Below, in pieces: positions 1 to 12,438 of a stretch of 64,000 nucleotides of DNA. Position 1 is the first letter of the stretch. The number at the start of each line of letters is the position of its first letter. The notes beneath the pieces are model-generated. The model saw only the letters and a program-made list of their open reading frames with translations. It was not told the DNA's origin and did no database searches. Both the position numbers and the translations under genes were made by a program. This stretch comes from Cymbidium sinense (lineage: Eukaryota; Streptophyta; Magnoliopsida; Asparagales; Orchidaceae): contig CM038214.1 of assembly GCA_021442155.1 (NCBI GenBank), positions 50,908,703 through 50,972,702 on the forward strand, given 5' to 3'.

Positions 1-4
1 GGGG

Positions 5-1400
5 TTAAGAGCTCATTCTAAAAATGAGTCTACAATGATCAAATAGAGTAAGCTCATTTAATCTAGCACCTAGATTAGCAAGATAATCATCACAAGCATT
101 TCCTTCATGCCAAATGCGAGTGATTTTAAAGCAGACTTGAGAGAGGAGAGCTCTAGTATGGTTACGAAGGTAGTATAAATCTGTGTTCCCCACCCTGGTG
201 GAAGTCAACATGTCAATGAGTAATAGAGCATCCACTTCAATCCAAATATTGAACCAACCTTTTTGCAAACAAATATCAATAGATTTATTAACAGCCATTA
301 ATTCAGCAAAGATAATAGAAAAGCTTTAAGGGGATAAGCGAAAGCATAAATGACATTACCTTTAAAGTTTCTGAAAATGCCACCACAACCAAAAGCATTC
401 TGAGAGACTGAGCCATCAGTATTAATTTTGATAGTATTATTGAGTGGTTTTATCCAATAAATAATCCTATCTTCTTTACAGTGGGGGGATCTGAGGTAGG
501 CTAAGGCCCAGCTTGTTGGCCATAGATTTACAACCTCAAAAATGGGTGTTAGTAATTAAGCTAGCATTAAATAAAGCACGGATTTTTTGTTTAGTTCTAG
601 CAATAATTTTTTTATGGTTCATAAAGATACCACGATTTTTAGCATCATTTCTGTCCAACCATATGAACCATATAAGAGTGATGGCAATTAACACATTAAT
701 GTGACCTTTCATAATTTTTTAAAAATAAACATCAAGAAGTTGATGTAAAGATAAAGAGCCATGGAAATGGTTAGTATTGAAGAGTTCATCATACCAAACC
801 CATAATTTGGAGGCAATAACACCATTGATAAAAATATGATTCATATTTTCAATGTGAAAACAATAATAACATTTGGAAGGCAACTGAAAGCCTTTACCCC
901 ACATCAAAGAATCAATAGGAATGAAGTTTTTAGAATTCTCCAAGTAAGGAGTAAGAGATATGGATAATGTTATTCCAAAGTTTAAAAAGACATTAGAGAA
1001 ACCATGAGCATCTCTAATATGATTCCAGACCTCTTTAAGAATAAAATCACCATTATGAGACAGCTTAAAAAGAATCTAATCTGGCTTGTTAGAAATGATA
1101 GGAATGTTAGTGAATTTATCTAAAAGAGAAATAGGAATATAATTAGTGAGTTTACTATCATTCCAATTATTATTAATCCAAAAGGAGTTCACTTTAATAG
1201 CAGTTGTCGAATAAGTAGATAATAAATCATCAATAGAACCACTACCAATCTAGTTATCTTGCCAAAGAAAGATGATCCTGAATTTATACCATAAGAAATC
1301 AGGGATTCAACTTCCCATTTGATGGAGCAAAGTCTTTTCCAAATAAGAGGATGCTTACCCGGGCAGTACTTAACAGTCATGAAGTTAGCCCAGAGACTAT
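5..1400 (-). pseudogene. LINE-1 ORF2 C-terminus: zf-RVT region and RNase H, broken
   Basis: The piece at 1,189-1,380 holds KYCPGKHPLIWKRLCSIKWE, the conserved segment between thumb and zinc-binding region. At 719-943 lies the zf-RVT-like part CYYCFHIENMNHIF with two Cys and one His kept and a later Cys lost. RNase H starts near 440: INTDGS (catalytic Asp, 409-424) and GCGGIFRNFKGNVI. A frameshift follows near 315-325. The rest (5-298) has IEVDALLLIDML with another catalytic Asp and the typical end W.EGNACDDYLANLGA. It removes the RNA strand after first-strand synthesis. The stop at 5-7 is close to the natural C-terminus but probably early, because LINE-2 carries a further LxxLxGLVNLD-type tail. 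Confidence 0.85.
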
Positions 1401-1429
1401 TTTTGCTCCTAAAATTCTACCAGAGTTTA

Positions 1430-3260
1430 TGAGAGAATGCAGTAATAGCTTCACAAATAGACTTGCAGCCAAGCCCACCTTCAGCTAGGGCGCCACAACA
1501 TTTATGCCAAGAAATCCAATGCATCCTTTTGGCTAAATTTTTGGAACCCTAAAAAATTTATTAAGGAGATGGTCTATTCTGTTTAAGGTAGAATTAGTAA
1601 GGATGATGGTTTGAATAAGATATAAAGGCATCAAATTTAGGGTACTCTTAAGCAAAGTAAGCCTGCCACCAAAGGAGAGCAAGTGAAATTCCCAAACTAA
1701 AATTTTTTTAGCAATTTTTTGAATTAGGTCAACAAGAAGATGGGATCATTTTTGACCTTTGAATAGATGAGCACCTAAATATTTAATTGGGAGTTGTTGG
1801 TGTTTAAAGTTAGTGATTCTCAAGATTTGATTGATTTTATTACTGGAGATTTTAGAGGAAGTAGTGGAGCAACTCTTTCCATCATTAATAGAAAGATCAC
1901 TTTCTTTACCAAAAATATTTAAGAAATTCTTAAGGATTTTGATGTGATGGATGGAAGCATTACAAAAAATAATGAAATCATCAGCAAAACTAAGATGGGA
2001 GACAGGTAAACCACCAAGAGTTCTAAAGTACATGCTAGGATTGTTGTTGAAAAGATCATTTAAGCTCCTAAAAAGGTATTCCACAACAATAATAAATAGG
2101 GAAGGGGACAAAGGATCACCTTGTCTCAACCCATGGGAAGAAGGGAAGAAATCTAAGGCCTCGCCATTAAGAATAACAGAAAACCAAGCATTGATAATAC
2201 AATTTTAATTAGGTAAATCAAATTATCGAAAAATACAAATGAAGGATGTTTAAAAGGAAATCCTAGAGATATTATCAAAGTCTTTAGAAAAATCTAATTT
2301 AAAAAGGATGTTACCACCTTTAGTAGGAACATCCAAATCATGATTTAGCTCTTGAGCAAGAAGAATGTTATCAAATATAGATCTATCTCTAACGAAGCTA
2401 GTTTGGTTGAGGGAGATAATTTTTTGAAGCAAAGGACTAAGTTTATTAGCAAGCACTTTAGCAATCTGTTTATGAAAGAAAATGCAAAGACTAATAGGTC
2501 TGAAATCACTCCAAGAATCAAAATATTCAATTTTAGGTATAAGGACAATGGAAGTGCTAGAAAAATATCTGGGAAGAGGATTACCACTAAGGAAATCAAC
2601 AATAGCATCAATTAAGTCATGCTTAATAATTGGCCAACAATGCTGGAAATATTGAGTGGTATAGCCCTCCGAACTAGCAACAGAGTCAATGTTCATATTA
2701 TTAAGAACTTTACCAATCTTATCCTCCATAGGCAACTTAGTAAGCAAATGATTGTCATCTCTAGTAATAGTAGAGGGGATCAAATGTGAGTTAGAAATAG
2801 TACCTAAAGTGTGGCTCTTGTTAAGAATATTTCTAAAATGACTAATAATATATTCATTAATCTCATTAGTGTTAGTGAACCAATCTCGATTATCACTTTT
2901 AATTTTTTGGATAGAGTTTAAAGCTCTCTTCTTATTGAATAAAGCATGAAAATACCTAGTATTTCTATCCCCATCAGCAATATGTTTACTAGCAGCTTTT
3001 TATCGCCAGTAAGTTTCTTCCATATTTTAATAGTTAACCAGATTATCTTTGGCTTCATTCAAATCCTTCAGCTTAGAAGAATCAATCAAAATAGCATTTT
3101 CAAGATTATAAACCAAAAGCTCCATATTTTTGATATTAGCGAAGGGATTTTTAAAATAATGCTTATTCCACCAAACTAGATTTTGTTTAAGCCTTTTAAG
3201 CTTAAACCATAATCTAATCATGCCCCTAATTGACTTGTCAGGGTGTAAAGGGCAACCCAA
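1430..3260 (-). pseudogene. LINE-1 ORF2 reverse transcriptase (RVT_1), broken
   Basis: The region 3,027-3,260 is the charged linker between endonuclease and polymerase (KRLKQNLVWWNKHYF). The polymerase fingers are at 2,250-2,783 with FRPISLC, the NQTSFVRDRSI stretch and FKLDFSKDFDNI, where the family has KLD.SKAFD. The palm is at 1,746-2,129 with MRQGDPLSPSLF and the catalytic box FADD at 1,977-1,988, both metal-binding Asp retained. The thumb and connection follow to about 1,430 (KRMHWISWHKC and EGGLGCKS), matching the usual W.....C.pk.eGGLG. Frame changes and stops separate the pieces. This is the best-preserved catalytic region of LINE-1. Confidence 0.9.
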
Positions 3261-3339
3261 TTAGTGGCAACAACTTTTAAAAAATTGAGGTGTTGAATCC
3301 ACATATTTTGAAATCTGAAAAGAAGAGGAAGATAATCTT

Positions 3340-3990
3340 TTAAAGTTATTTTTAACTGAAATCAAAAGAGGAGCATGATCTGACAAAGTTTCTACTCAAA
3401 TGTTTAATAGAGGTAAGAGGCCATTGATTAATCCAATGAGAGTTAAAAAGTATTTTATCAAGGCTTTGCCAAAGTTTAGAGTTGTGCCAAGTGTAATTAG
3501 ATCTAGTAAAACTAATGTCAATAAGGTTGCAATCAAGAATCATATTAAAAAATTCTTCCATAGAATGAATATTGGGAGAGCAACCACCCCTTCTTTCAGA
3601 GAAAGAAAGGATAGTGTTGAAATCATCCCCAACTAGCAAAGGTTTCTTAAGGTTAAAGAAAAACTCAAATATCCCAAAGAATATTCCTACCACATTAAGG
3701 AAGCATAAACAAAAGAGCCAAAATAGAAAAATCACCAAAGAGATTTGAACATTAATAACTTGCGAAGATCATCTTAGATGGAAACATTTAAGGAATTATT
3801 CAAAAGCACCAAATTTTATTGTATTAGAAGAAATTATTAAAACTGAGCATTCTAGGAACATGATTGATCTTAGAAGGATGTATGAGAGGTTCAATAACAA
3901 CAAGTAAAGATATATTGTTAATATGATAGAGACTTCTAACATGATTATGGATAATGAGGGTTCCAATCCCTCGAACATTCCAAGTAAGAG
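3340..3990 (-). pseudogene. LINE-1 ORF2 endonuclease domain (EEP/APE type), broken
   Basis: The apurinic-type endonuclease nicks target DNA to start reverse transcription. The canonical N-terminal signature WNVRGIG is at 3,962-3,982. The metal-site region GDDFNTI (family GDFN, here with one extra residue) is at about 3,611-3,636. FTRSNYTWHN (family GxxFTW.N) and SLDKILFNSHW (family RLDR.L.S..W) follow. The C-terminal motif SDHAPL is at 3,365-3,382 but in a different frame from the upstream part, showing a frameshift. No good ATG precedes WNVRGIG, so the ORF2 start is not resolved. The domain is recognisable and non-functional. Confidence 0.85.
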
Positions 3991-4082
3991 AATTAAACAC
4001 AAGGAAAATATTGAATAAAATTAAGGAAATAAGAAAATAAAGGGTTTAGAAAGTAAACAACCTCTCTAATGCCAAAAGACCA

Positions 4083-5551
4083 TTATTTATGAGAGGATGA
4101 ACCATCTAGTAGATCCGGGTGTTCTGAAATATTTTGATTTGAAAGATTTATTTTTTGAAAATAGTTTGGAATGTTTGATTTTTTATCCAAAGTATCACCA
4201 TAAGAAAGGGACTGATTAGAGGTACTAATAATAGGATCAGAATTTTCCATAACATTTCTAATCAAAACTTCCCCTTCTTCAATTTAAGGATTAAGCTACA
4301 AAATGGGATTAGAATGAATGTCAATCTTGGGATTAGGAGAAGGAGAGGAAGTAGTACCATTAAGAGCACAAATACTAGTGTCAAATTTTTAGTTTTGTTC
4401 CAGATTTTCAGCCTTATTCAAATTTTCATTCAAATTATCATTAAAATTCTCATGCTCATCAATTACAAGAGGCAAAGAAACCTGAATAGATTCATTAGTG
4501 AGGGAATCAACTTTTTTTTAGCCTCTTTTAAGTTTGAATTACCCTGAAAAGGCAAGTTATTATGTAGAGAAGGATTTATTGACAAACCATGAGATTCAAC
4601 ATTAGTAATATCTTTGACCTGATCAAATTGAGTGGTGGGAGTAGCATTATTGGGAACATTACTGGATTCCAAAGAGGCTGAAATAATATTACCATTTGAG
4701 TTGGCTTTGGGCACATCAATAGGTTTATTGACTTTATCATTAGGAAGAGTAGAGTTAGAATCATTCAAAAAAAATTTTTTTAGATGTGGGTGAAGAACAA
4801 AATAATTGGAGTTATCATGCCCGTTAATTTTATAGTGTGAACAAAAATAATAAAGTTTTCAAATTCAACCTTTTGAAAATAACCAAACTTTTTCGAACCA
4901 ATCCATACTTCCTAAGGATGTTTTTTAGAACTATCAAGTTCAACTAGTATACGAGCAATAAAAGGACGGGATCTCATAGCAGTGGCCTGATCAATTTGAA
5001 GCGATTGACTGAAAAGAGCCCCAACAGCAAATAAAACCTGATGAGTAACATAGTGAATCCTCATATTCAGAAAAGCCAACCACACAGGAAAAATCAGTGA
5101 TTCCTCTTTTATGTCAAAAAAGGAGACCACTTTAAAAGTTGCATTTGGCAATTGAATACAAAATAAGATCTATGCGAGAAAACCCTTGAGTAATCCAAAT
5201 CATCTAGGATCGATTAAACCAATAGATAAAGCACCCGATATTTAAGGTTGTGAAAAAAAGAATTAATTTTGTCCAAATTTGGATGGCACAAAGAAAAGTT
5301 ACCAACTAAAGTAAATTCCAAAGGCTTTACAAGCTTCACGACATCAAGATCCGAACACATGATTGTAGGGGTACCATGAAACGAAGTCAAAATCAGATTC
5401 ATCGAATTAGAAGAGGAAAGGCTCTTACCAGATAGAGCATCCTTAAAAGATTTAACAGCACCACAACAGAGGGACATTAGATTGAATACCAAGAAATTTG
5501 ATGCCCTAGTTGCATCCGAAAGGATAGAGTAGCGGGGTCAACAACAGCCAT
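4083..5551 (-). pseudogene. LINE-1 ORF1 (nucleic-acid-binding, DUF4283/CCHC type), broken
   Basis: ORF1 of plant L1-like elements encodes an RNA-binding protein of the DUF4283 plus CCHC-knuckle type that coats the element RNA. The ATG complementary to 5,549-5,551 opens MAVVDPATLSF; the frame is lost near 5,490 and continues in another frame to 5,214. At 4,912-5,151 the DUF4283 C-terminal part is clear: PVWLAFLNMRIH, then the IDQATAMRSRPFIARI stretch. An in-frame TAG at about 4,912 interrupts HP*EVWIG. After a further frameshift a knuckle-like CSHYKINGH follows (about 4,820-4,850), where the second Cys of a CX2C pair is Tyr. The tail (4,463-4,768) is Asn/Ser/Thr-rich and low in complexity, as is common for these proteins. 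Confidence 0.75.
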
Positions 5552-5905
5552 CTTCAAGAGCTACACAACATTCACAAACCAAACCATCAATATTAGTGAA
5601 GAATCACCAAATCACAAGAAGAAAATGCTCCGAAAGAGAAAAATGCAATCGCTAGAGAGTCGCAAGGAGGTTTTAGTTTTTATTTTAGTTTTTTTAAAAT
5701 TTTTTAATTAATTAATTTATTTTTATTTTTTTTTTTTTATTTTTTATTATTTTATTTTATTTTTTTTATTTTTTTTAGTTTTTGTATTATTTATTTATTT
5801 TTTTATTTTTTTAGTGTTTTTTAAGTTTTTTTTAGTTTTTTTATTTTTTTAGTTTTTTTTAGTTTTTTAGGTTTTCTTTTAGTTTTTTTTTTAGTTTTTT
5901 ATTTT

Positions 5906-5938
<33 letters not shown>

Positions 5939-6094
5939 CGATTTAAGGTTTAGGGTTTAGGGTTTAGGGTTTATGGTTTAGAATGTTAGGGTTTAGGGTT
6001 TTTAGGGTTTAAGATTTATGGTATAGGGTTTAGGGTTTACATTTTAGGTTTTAGGTTTAGGGTTTAATTATTAGTTTAGTGTTTAGAGTTTAAG

Positions 6095-6506
6095 GTAGCA
6101 CCCCAAGTTTTCTAAGGCATAAGCGCTGACATAGATAAAAAATGAACACCCATAGAGCAAATGAAAAAGCCTAGGTAAGTAGAACTGTCTATAATGTAAT
6201 GACACAGTTCCATAAGCGAAATCGATCGATCATTCTTCAATTTCTCTAGTTATCAAACCACCTCTGGGTAGGATCTTCCATCATATTCCTGATTTCTCCC
6301 TCCGTGACCACCACGGCTGTAACCTCCATCACTCCTCCTGCTTCCAAATCTACCACTACTCTGAACACCACCTCCATATCCACCAACACCTCCATATCCC
6401 CCACCACCTTTGTGATAACCACTGCCTCCATCTTTGCCTCCACTGCTAGATCAAGATTGAGCCCAGTTGATGGTGATGTTCCTACCGTCAAGGTTTTCCC
6501 ATTCTT
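6095..6506 (-). pseudogene. Glycine-rich RNA-binding protein 3' exon fragment, copy a
   Basis: Minus-strand remnant of the last exon and 3' UTR of a plant glycine-rich RNA-binding protein (RRM plus Gly-rich tail; an RNA chaperone family that binds RNA and single-stranded DNA). The sense sequence starts at AATGGG, the Asn-Gly of NG(Q)NLDGRNITVN at the end of the RRM, and reads GGYGGVGGYGGG, then RRSDGGYSRGGHGG. A one-base loss next to the start shifts the frame and an in-frame TGA follows WAQS. The C-terminal Trp of the family ending is a TAG. Unlike most other copies it lacks the distal 3' UTR (the AACATTTCTTCTTTTC stretch) and any A-run, so it is shortened at its low-coordinate end. Confidence 0.85.
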
Positions 6507-7677
6507 AAAGTTTAGGGTTAGTTTAGGGTTTACGGTGTGGGGTTTAAGGTTTTGGGTTATAGGTTATAGGGTTTAGGGTTAGGATTTAGGGTTTCGGGTT
6601 TTAGGGTTTAGGGTTTAGGGTTTATGGTTTTAGGGTTTAAGATTTAGGGTTTAGGGTTTAGGATTTAGGGTTAAAGGTTTAGGGCTTATGGTTTAGGGTT
6701 TAGGGTTTAGGTTGTAGGATTAGGGTTGTAGGTTTAGAGTTTGGGGTTTAGGGTTTGTTTTAGGGTTTAGGGTTTAGGATTTAGGGTCAAGGATTTTTAT
6801 TTAAATTAAGCAAATGATAGGTTTAGATTTATTTAGTTTATTTTTATTTATTTGAGTTTTTTTTTAGTTAGGTTTATTTTTTTATTTAGTTGAGTTTATT
6901 TATTTTAGTTTAGGTTTCTTATTTGAGTTTATTTTTATGTTAATTTTTAGGTTTAGGTTTTATTTTTTATTATTAAGTTTAGGTTTAGGTTTTTATTATA
7001 TTTTTCTATGTTTGGTTTTAGGTTTTATTTTAGGTTTTATTTTTTTGTTTAAGTTTAGGTTTATTTTAAGTTTATTTTATTTTATTTAGTTTAGGTTTAA
7101 GTTTAGGTTTTATTTATTTTAATTTAGTTTATTTTAGTTTAGGTTTAGGTTTATTTTATTTTATTTTTTTTAGGTTTAGGTTTTTTTTTTTGGTTTAGGA
7201 TTTAGGTTTTATTTTTTATTTTTTTATATTTTATTTTTAGGTTTATTTTTTAAGTTTAGGTTTTGGTTTAGTTTTTATTTTATTTTATCTTTATTTTAGG
7301 TTTAGATTTTATTTTATTTAGGTTTTTTATATTTTAGTTTAGTTTAGGTTTTTATTTATTTTATTTTAGTTTAGTTTTTATTTTTATTTTATTTTCTTTT
7401 TAGGTTTAGGTTTAAGTTTAGGTTTTAGTTTATGTTTTTATTTTATTATATTTTTTATCTTATTTTTGGTTTGGTTTATTTTATTTATTTTATTTTTAGG
7501 TTTTATTTAGTTTAGGTTTAGGTTTTAGCTTTTTGGGGTTTTGGGTTTAGGGTTTAGGGTTAGTTTAGTGTTTAGGGTTTAGGGTTTAGGGTTTGGGGTT
7601 TAGGGTTTAGGCTTTAGGTTTTAGGGTTTAGGTTTTAATTTTAGGATTAAGTTTTTTTAGGGTTTAAGGTTTTTTAA

Positions 7678-8133
7678 CATAAATTAAATTCAGATTCAAC
7701 ATTTCTTCTTTTCGATTTCATCAACCAAGTAGCACCACAAGTTTTCTAGGACACAAGCGATGACATAGATAAAAAATGAGCACCCATAGAGAAAATCAAA
7801 AACCCTAGATATGTAGAACCATATGTACTGTAAAGACAGTTCCATAAGTAGCAGATCGGATCAGTTGTTCTTCAATTTCTCTAATTCCCATCAGAACCAC
7901 CCCTGCCTCTCGAGTAGTGGGATCTACCATCATATCCCTAATCTCTCCCTCCGCCACCACCACAGCTATATCCTCTGTCTCTCCTCCTTCCTAGATAACC
8001 ACCACTTCTCTGACCACCACCTCCATATCCAGCACCTCCAGATCCCCACCACTGCGATGCGCGCCTCCACCTTCTCCACCAGATCTAGGAGCCTGGTGAT
8101 GGTGATGTCCTTGTCAAGGTTCTTCCATTCTTA
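7678..8133 (-). pseudogene. Glycine-rich RNA-binding protein 3' exon fragment, copy b
   Basis: Same unit as copy a but with the full 3' UTR. The sense sequence begins at the CCCATTC-side breakpoint at 8,133 (here CCATTC) and runs through the Gly-rich tail; GGGGGRD, then a TAG, then GYDGRSHYSRG can be read. The end reads SDGN*RN*, where TAG stands in place of the Trp codon expected at SDGNWRN. A 3' UTR of about 200 bases follows and ends in a short A-rich tail on the minus strand (T-rich at 7,660-7,680). Deletions break the frame in the first third. It lies between telomere-type repeats on both sides. Confidence 0.85.
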
Positions 8134-11100
8134 GTTTTAAGGTTAGTTTAGGTTTAGGGTTTAGGGTTAGTTTAGGGTTTAGGGTTATTTAGGGTTTAGG
8201 TTTGGGGTTTGGGGTTAGGTTTTGGGTTATAGTTTTAGGGTTTAGGGGTTTTATGGTTTAGGTTTAGGGTTCATGGTTTAGGATTTTAGGGTTTACTATT
8301 TAGGTTTAGGGTTTGGATTTAGTTTTAGTTTTTTAAATCAAGTAAACGGAAGGTTTATGTTTATTTAGTTTAATTTTTTATTATTTGAGTTATTTTATTA
8401 TTTTATTTTTTATTTAGGTTAATTTTTTTATTTAGTTTATCTTATTTATTTTAGTTATTTTTTTTATTTAGTTTATTTGTTAGGTTTAGGTTTATTTTTT
8501 TTAGTTGAGTTTTATTTTTTATTTTATTTTTTAGGTTTAGGTTTTCTTTTTTTAGGTTTAGGTTTAGGTTTTTTTATTTTATTTTTTTAGGTTTAGGTTT
8601 TAGGTTTTTATTTTAGCTTTATTTTAGTTTTATTTTTTAGTTTAGGTTTAGGTTTATTTTAGTTTATTTTATTTTATTTAGTCTAGATTTAGTGTAGGTT
8701 TAGTTTATTTAGGTTTAGGTTTAGGTTTTATTTATTTTGTATCATTTATTTTAGATTAGGTTTAGGTTTATTTTGTTTTGTTTATTTTTAAGTTATGGTT
8801 TTATTTTTTAGTTTAGGGTTTAGGTTTTATTTTTTATTTATTTTTAGTTTTATTTTTTATTTTTTATTTATTTTATTTTATTTTATTTTTATTTTATGTT
8901 TAGTTTTTATTTTATTTAAGGTTTTTATTCTTAGCTTTATTTTATTATTTAATTAAGTTTAAGTTATTATTTATTTTATTTTAGTTAATTTTAATTTTTT
9001 TAAGTTTAAGTTAAGATTTTATTTTATTTTATTTTATTTAGGTTTTGGTTTATTTATTTGATTATTGAGGTTTTAATTAGTTTAGGTTTAGGTTTTTAGG
9101 TTTTTAGAGTTTAGGGTATAGGGTTTAGGGTTTAGGGTTAGCTTAGGGTATAGTGTTAGTTTAGTGTTTAAGGTTTTGACTTTAGTGTTTAAGGTTTTTA
9201 GGATTTAAGGTTTAGAGTTTAGGGTTAGTTTAGGATTTAGGGTTTAGGGTTTTAAGGTATAGGGTTTAAGGTTTAGGGTTTAGAGTTAGGGTTAGGATTT
9301 AGGGTTTAGGGTTTAAGGTTAGCTTAGGGTTTAGGGTTTATGGTTTAGGGTATTTTAGGGTTTAGGGTTTCTGATTTAGTTAGTTTAGGGTTTTAGCTTT
9401 ATGATTTAGGGTTTAGGGTTTAGGGTTTTAAACTAAAGCAGGTATGTATAGGTTTATTTTAGTTTATTTTTTATTTATTTTATTTTATTTTTATTTTTTT
9501 TATTTAGGTTTATTTATTTTAGTTTATGTTTTTAATTTTATTTTATATTTTAGGAATAGATTTAGGTTTATGCTTATTTTTTAATATAATATTTTTTATT
9601 TTATTTTTTAGGTTTAGGTTTTATTTTTTATTTTTTGGTTTAGGTTTAGGATTTTACTTTATTTCTTTAGGTTTAGGTTTTAGGTTATTATTTTAGGTTT
9701 ATTTTTAGGGTTTATTTTTCAGATTATGTTTAGATTTATTTTTAGTTTATTTTATTTTATTTAGTTTAGGTTTCGATTTAGTTTAATTTAGGTTTAGGTT
9801 TAGTTTATTTAAGATTAGGTTTAGGTTTATTTTATTTTGTTTATTTTAGGTTTAGTTTTTTTTTACTTAGGGTTTAGGTTTTTTATTTTTTATTTTATTA
9901 TTTTGATTTAGATTTTATTTAGTTTTATTTTATTTTATTTTAAGTTTATTTTATTTTTATTTTACGTTTAGTTTTTATTTTATTTAGGGTTATTATTTTT
10001 AGGTTTATTTTATTTTATTAGTTTAGTTTAGGTTTTTATTTATTTTATTTTAGTTAATTTTATTTTATTTTATTTTATTATATTTTTTCATTTAAGTTTA
10101 GGCTTAGGTTTAGGTTTAGGTTTTAGTTTAGGTTTATTTATTTTATTATTTTATTATTTTATGTTATTTTTTTTTATTTATTTTTTTATTTTATTTTTTT
10201 TGTTTTTAGGTTTTAGTTTTAGGTTTGGTTTAGGGTTTAGGTTTTTTGGTTTCTGGGTTAGGGTTTAGGGTTATAGGTTTAAGGTTTAGGTTTAGGGTTT
10301 AGGATTAGGGTTTGGGTTTAGGGTTTTGTGTTTAGGGTTTAGGGTTTAGGGTTTGGGTTTAGGGTTTAGGTTTATTTTAATTAGGTTTTTTTTTTTAGTT
10401 TAAGGTTTAGGTTTTATTTTTATATTTATTTTTAGGTTTATTTTTTGGTTTTGGTTTTTATTTAGTTTTTATTTTATTTTATTTTAGGTTTATTTTATTT
10501 TTATTTTACCATTAGTTTTTATTTTAATTAGGTTTTTTATTTTTAGGTTTATTTTATTTTTTGGTTTAGTTTAGGTTTTTATTTATTTTATTTTAGTTTA
10601 GTTATTATTTTTTATTTTATTTTATTTTTACGTTTACATTTAGGTTTAGGTTCAGGTTTAGGTTTAGGTTTAGGTTTTAGGTTAGGTTTTTATTTTATTT
10701 TATTTTATTATTATATTTAGGTTTAGGTTTTTTTATTTATTTTTTTTAGGTTTTATTTATTTTAAGTTTAGGTTTTTAGTTTTTTAGGTTTTTAGGGTTT
10801 AAGGTTTAGGGTTTAGGGTTTAGTTTGGGGTTTAGGGTGTAGGGTTTAGGTTTTAGGTTTAGGTTTAGGGTTTTAGGGTTTTAGGGTTTAGGGTTAGGGT
10901 TTTAGGGTTTAGGGTTTAGGGTTTAGGGTTTAGGTGGTTTAGGTTTAGGGTTTAGGTTTAGGGTAGGTTTAGGGTTAGTTATTTTATTTTTTTTAAAGTT
11001 TTTTGTTTATTTTTTAAATTAAGTAAATTTAGGTTTAGTTTATTTAGTTTATTTAATTTTTCTTTTTTTATTTTAGTTTATTTTATTTTATATTTTTATT

Positions 11101-11977
11101 TAGGTAGTTTTTTATTTTTATTTAGTTTAGTTTATTTATTTTAGGTTTATTTAACTTAGTTTAGGTTATTTGTTTTAGTTTATTTTTTAGGTTTAGGTTT
11201 AGGTTTATGTTTATTTTTTATTTTTAGGTTTAGGTTTTAGGTTTTTATTTTAGGTTAATTTTTAGGTTTTCTTTTTAAGTTTAGGTTTTGGATTATTTTT
11301 AGTTTTTTTTCTTAGGGTTTAGGTTTAGGTTTAGGTTTAATTTATTTTAGGTTTAGGTTTAGGTTTTTTTTTTTATTTTAGTTTACTTTATTTTAGTTTA
11401 GGTTTAAGTTTATTTTAATTTAGTTTAGGTTTTAGTTTTTTTAGGTTAGGTGTAGGTTTATTTTTATTTATTTTTATTTATTTTAAGTTTAGATTTTTTT
11501 TGTTTATTTTATTTAGTTTTTATTTTATGTTTATTTTCTTTTTATTCTAAGTTTAGCTTTATTTTATTTAGGTTTTTTATTTTTTTACTTTAGTTTAGGT
11601 TTTATTTATTTTATTTTAGTTTGTTTTTATTTTTTATTTTATTTTCTTTTTAAGTTTAGGTTTAGAGTTCAGGTTAGGTTTTCATTTTATTTTATTTTTT
11701 TATTTTATTTTGGTTTAGGTTTTTTATTTATTTTATTTTAGATTTTATTTAGTTTAGGCTTATGTTTTTAGCTTTTTAGGGTTTAGGATTTAGGGTTTAG
11801 GGTTTAGGGTTAGTTGAGGGTTTAGAGTTTAGGGTGTAGGGTTTAGGGTTTAGGGTTTAGGTTTAGGTTTAGGGTTTAGGGTTTAGGGTGTTAGGGTTTA
11901 GGGTTTTTATGGTTTAGGGTTTAGGGTTTATGTTTTAGGTTTAGGGTTCTGGTTTTAGTTTAGGTTTAGGATTTTTT

Positions 11978-12438
11978 GGTTTTAATAGAGAACAAATTCA
12001 CATTCAACATTTTTCTTTTTTTCATCAACCAAGTAACACACCATGTTTTAAGACACAAGGTGATAGATAAAAAATAAGCATAGAGCAAATCAAAATCCTA
12101 GATAACTAAAATTGTCTCTACTAAAGACAGTTAAGCAAGAGATTAGATTGGTCATTCTTCAGTTTCTCTAATTCCCATCAAAATTACCTCGACCTCTAGA
12201 CTAGCGGGATCCACCATCATATCCTCGATCTCTCCCTCTGCCACCACCACAGTTGTAACCTCCATCGCTCCTCCCGCCTCCATAACCACAACTTCTCCAA
12301 CAAACATCTCCATTTTCTCCACCACCTCCAGATCTCCCACCACAATGCGATAATCCTCCTCACCTCCCGCTTTCACTAGATTTAGACTGTGCATGGTTAC
12401 AAGTGATGTTCCTGCCCTCAAGGTTCTGCCCATTCTTA
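11978..12438 (-). pseudogene. Glycine-rich RNA-binding protein 3' exon fragment, copy c
   Basis: Sense on minus from AAGAATGGGCAG (12,438) to TCTATTAAAA (about 11,980). The ending has the same TAG-for-Trp change (GGGAATTAGAGAAACTGA) as copies a, b, f, g and h. The Gly-rich part is shortened and frameshifted; the longest open frame in the region (12,152-12,433) is Val/Glu-rich because it is the wrong frame of GGN codons and should not be read as a protein. It is separated from copy d by only about 320 bases of TTTAGGG repeat, the closest spacing in the window. Confidence 0.85.

Larger units (their letters stand above)
1..5675 (-). mobile_element. LINE-1: nearly full-length L1-type non-LTR retrotransposon, degenerate
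   Basis: A plant L1-type LINE is read on the minus strand: 5' UTR (about 5,552-5,675), ORF1 with an RNA-binding region, then ORF2 with endonuclease, reverse transcriptase, Cys/His region and RNase H in the usual order. Such elements copy themselves by target-primed reverse transcription. The low-coordinate end is the 3' end; the RNase H frame stops at position 5, so only the 3' UTR and tail lie outside the window. All ORFs carry stops and frameshifts, so the copy is dead. The 5' end meets T-rich, then TTTAGGG-type sequence at about 5,675. LINE-2 (53,823-57,902) is closely related: both contain the string NFIPIDSLM followed by the same Cys/His region. Confidence 0.9.

Noticed and set aside
5940..6080. 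Functional chromosome end
   Set aside because: Repeats are degenerate, interrupted by LINEs and retrocopies, and other DNA lies on both sides; it is interstitial within this window.
6246..6491. Val/Glu/Met-rich minus-strand open frames over the gene-fragment copies (also 12,152-12,433, 12,991-13,212, 45,077-45,391, 58,393-58,608)
   Set aside because: They are the wrong frame of Gly-rich (GGN) codons after single-base deletions, not separate proteins.
6304..6576. Thr/Ser/Pro-rich plus-strand open frames across the gene-fragment copies (also 7,823-8,134, 44,020-44,205, 45,168-45,416)
   Set aside because: Antisense shadows of the Gly-rich tail.
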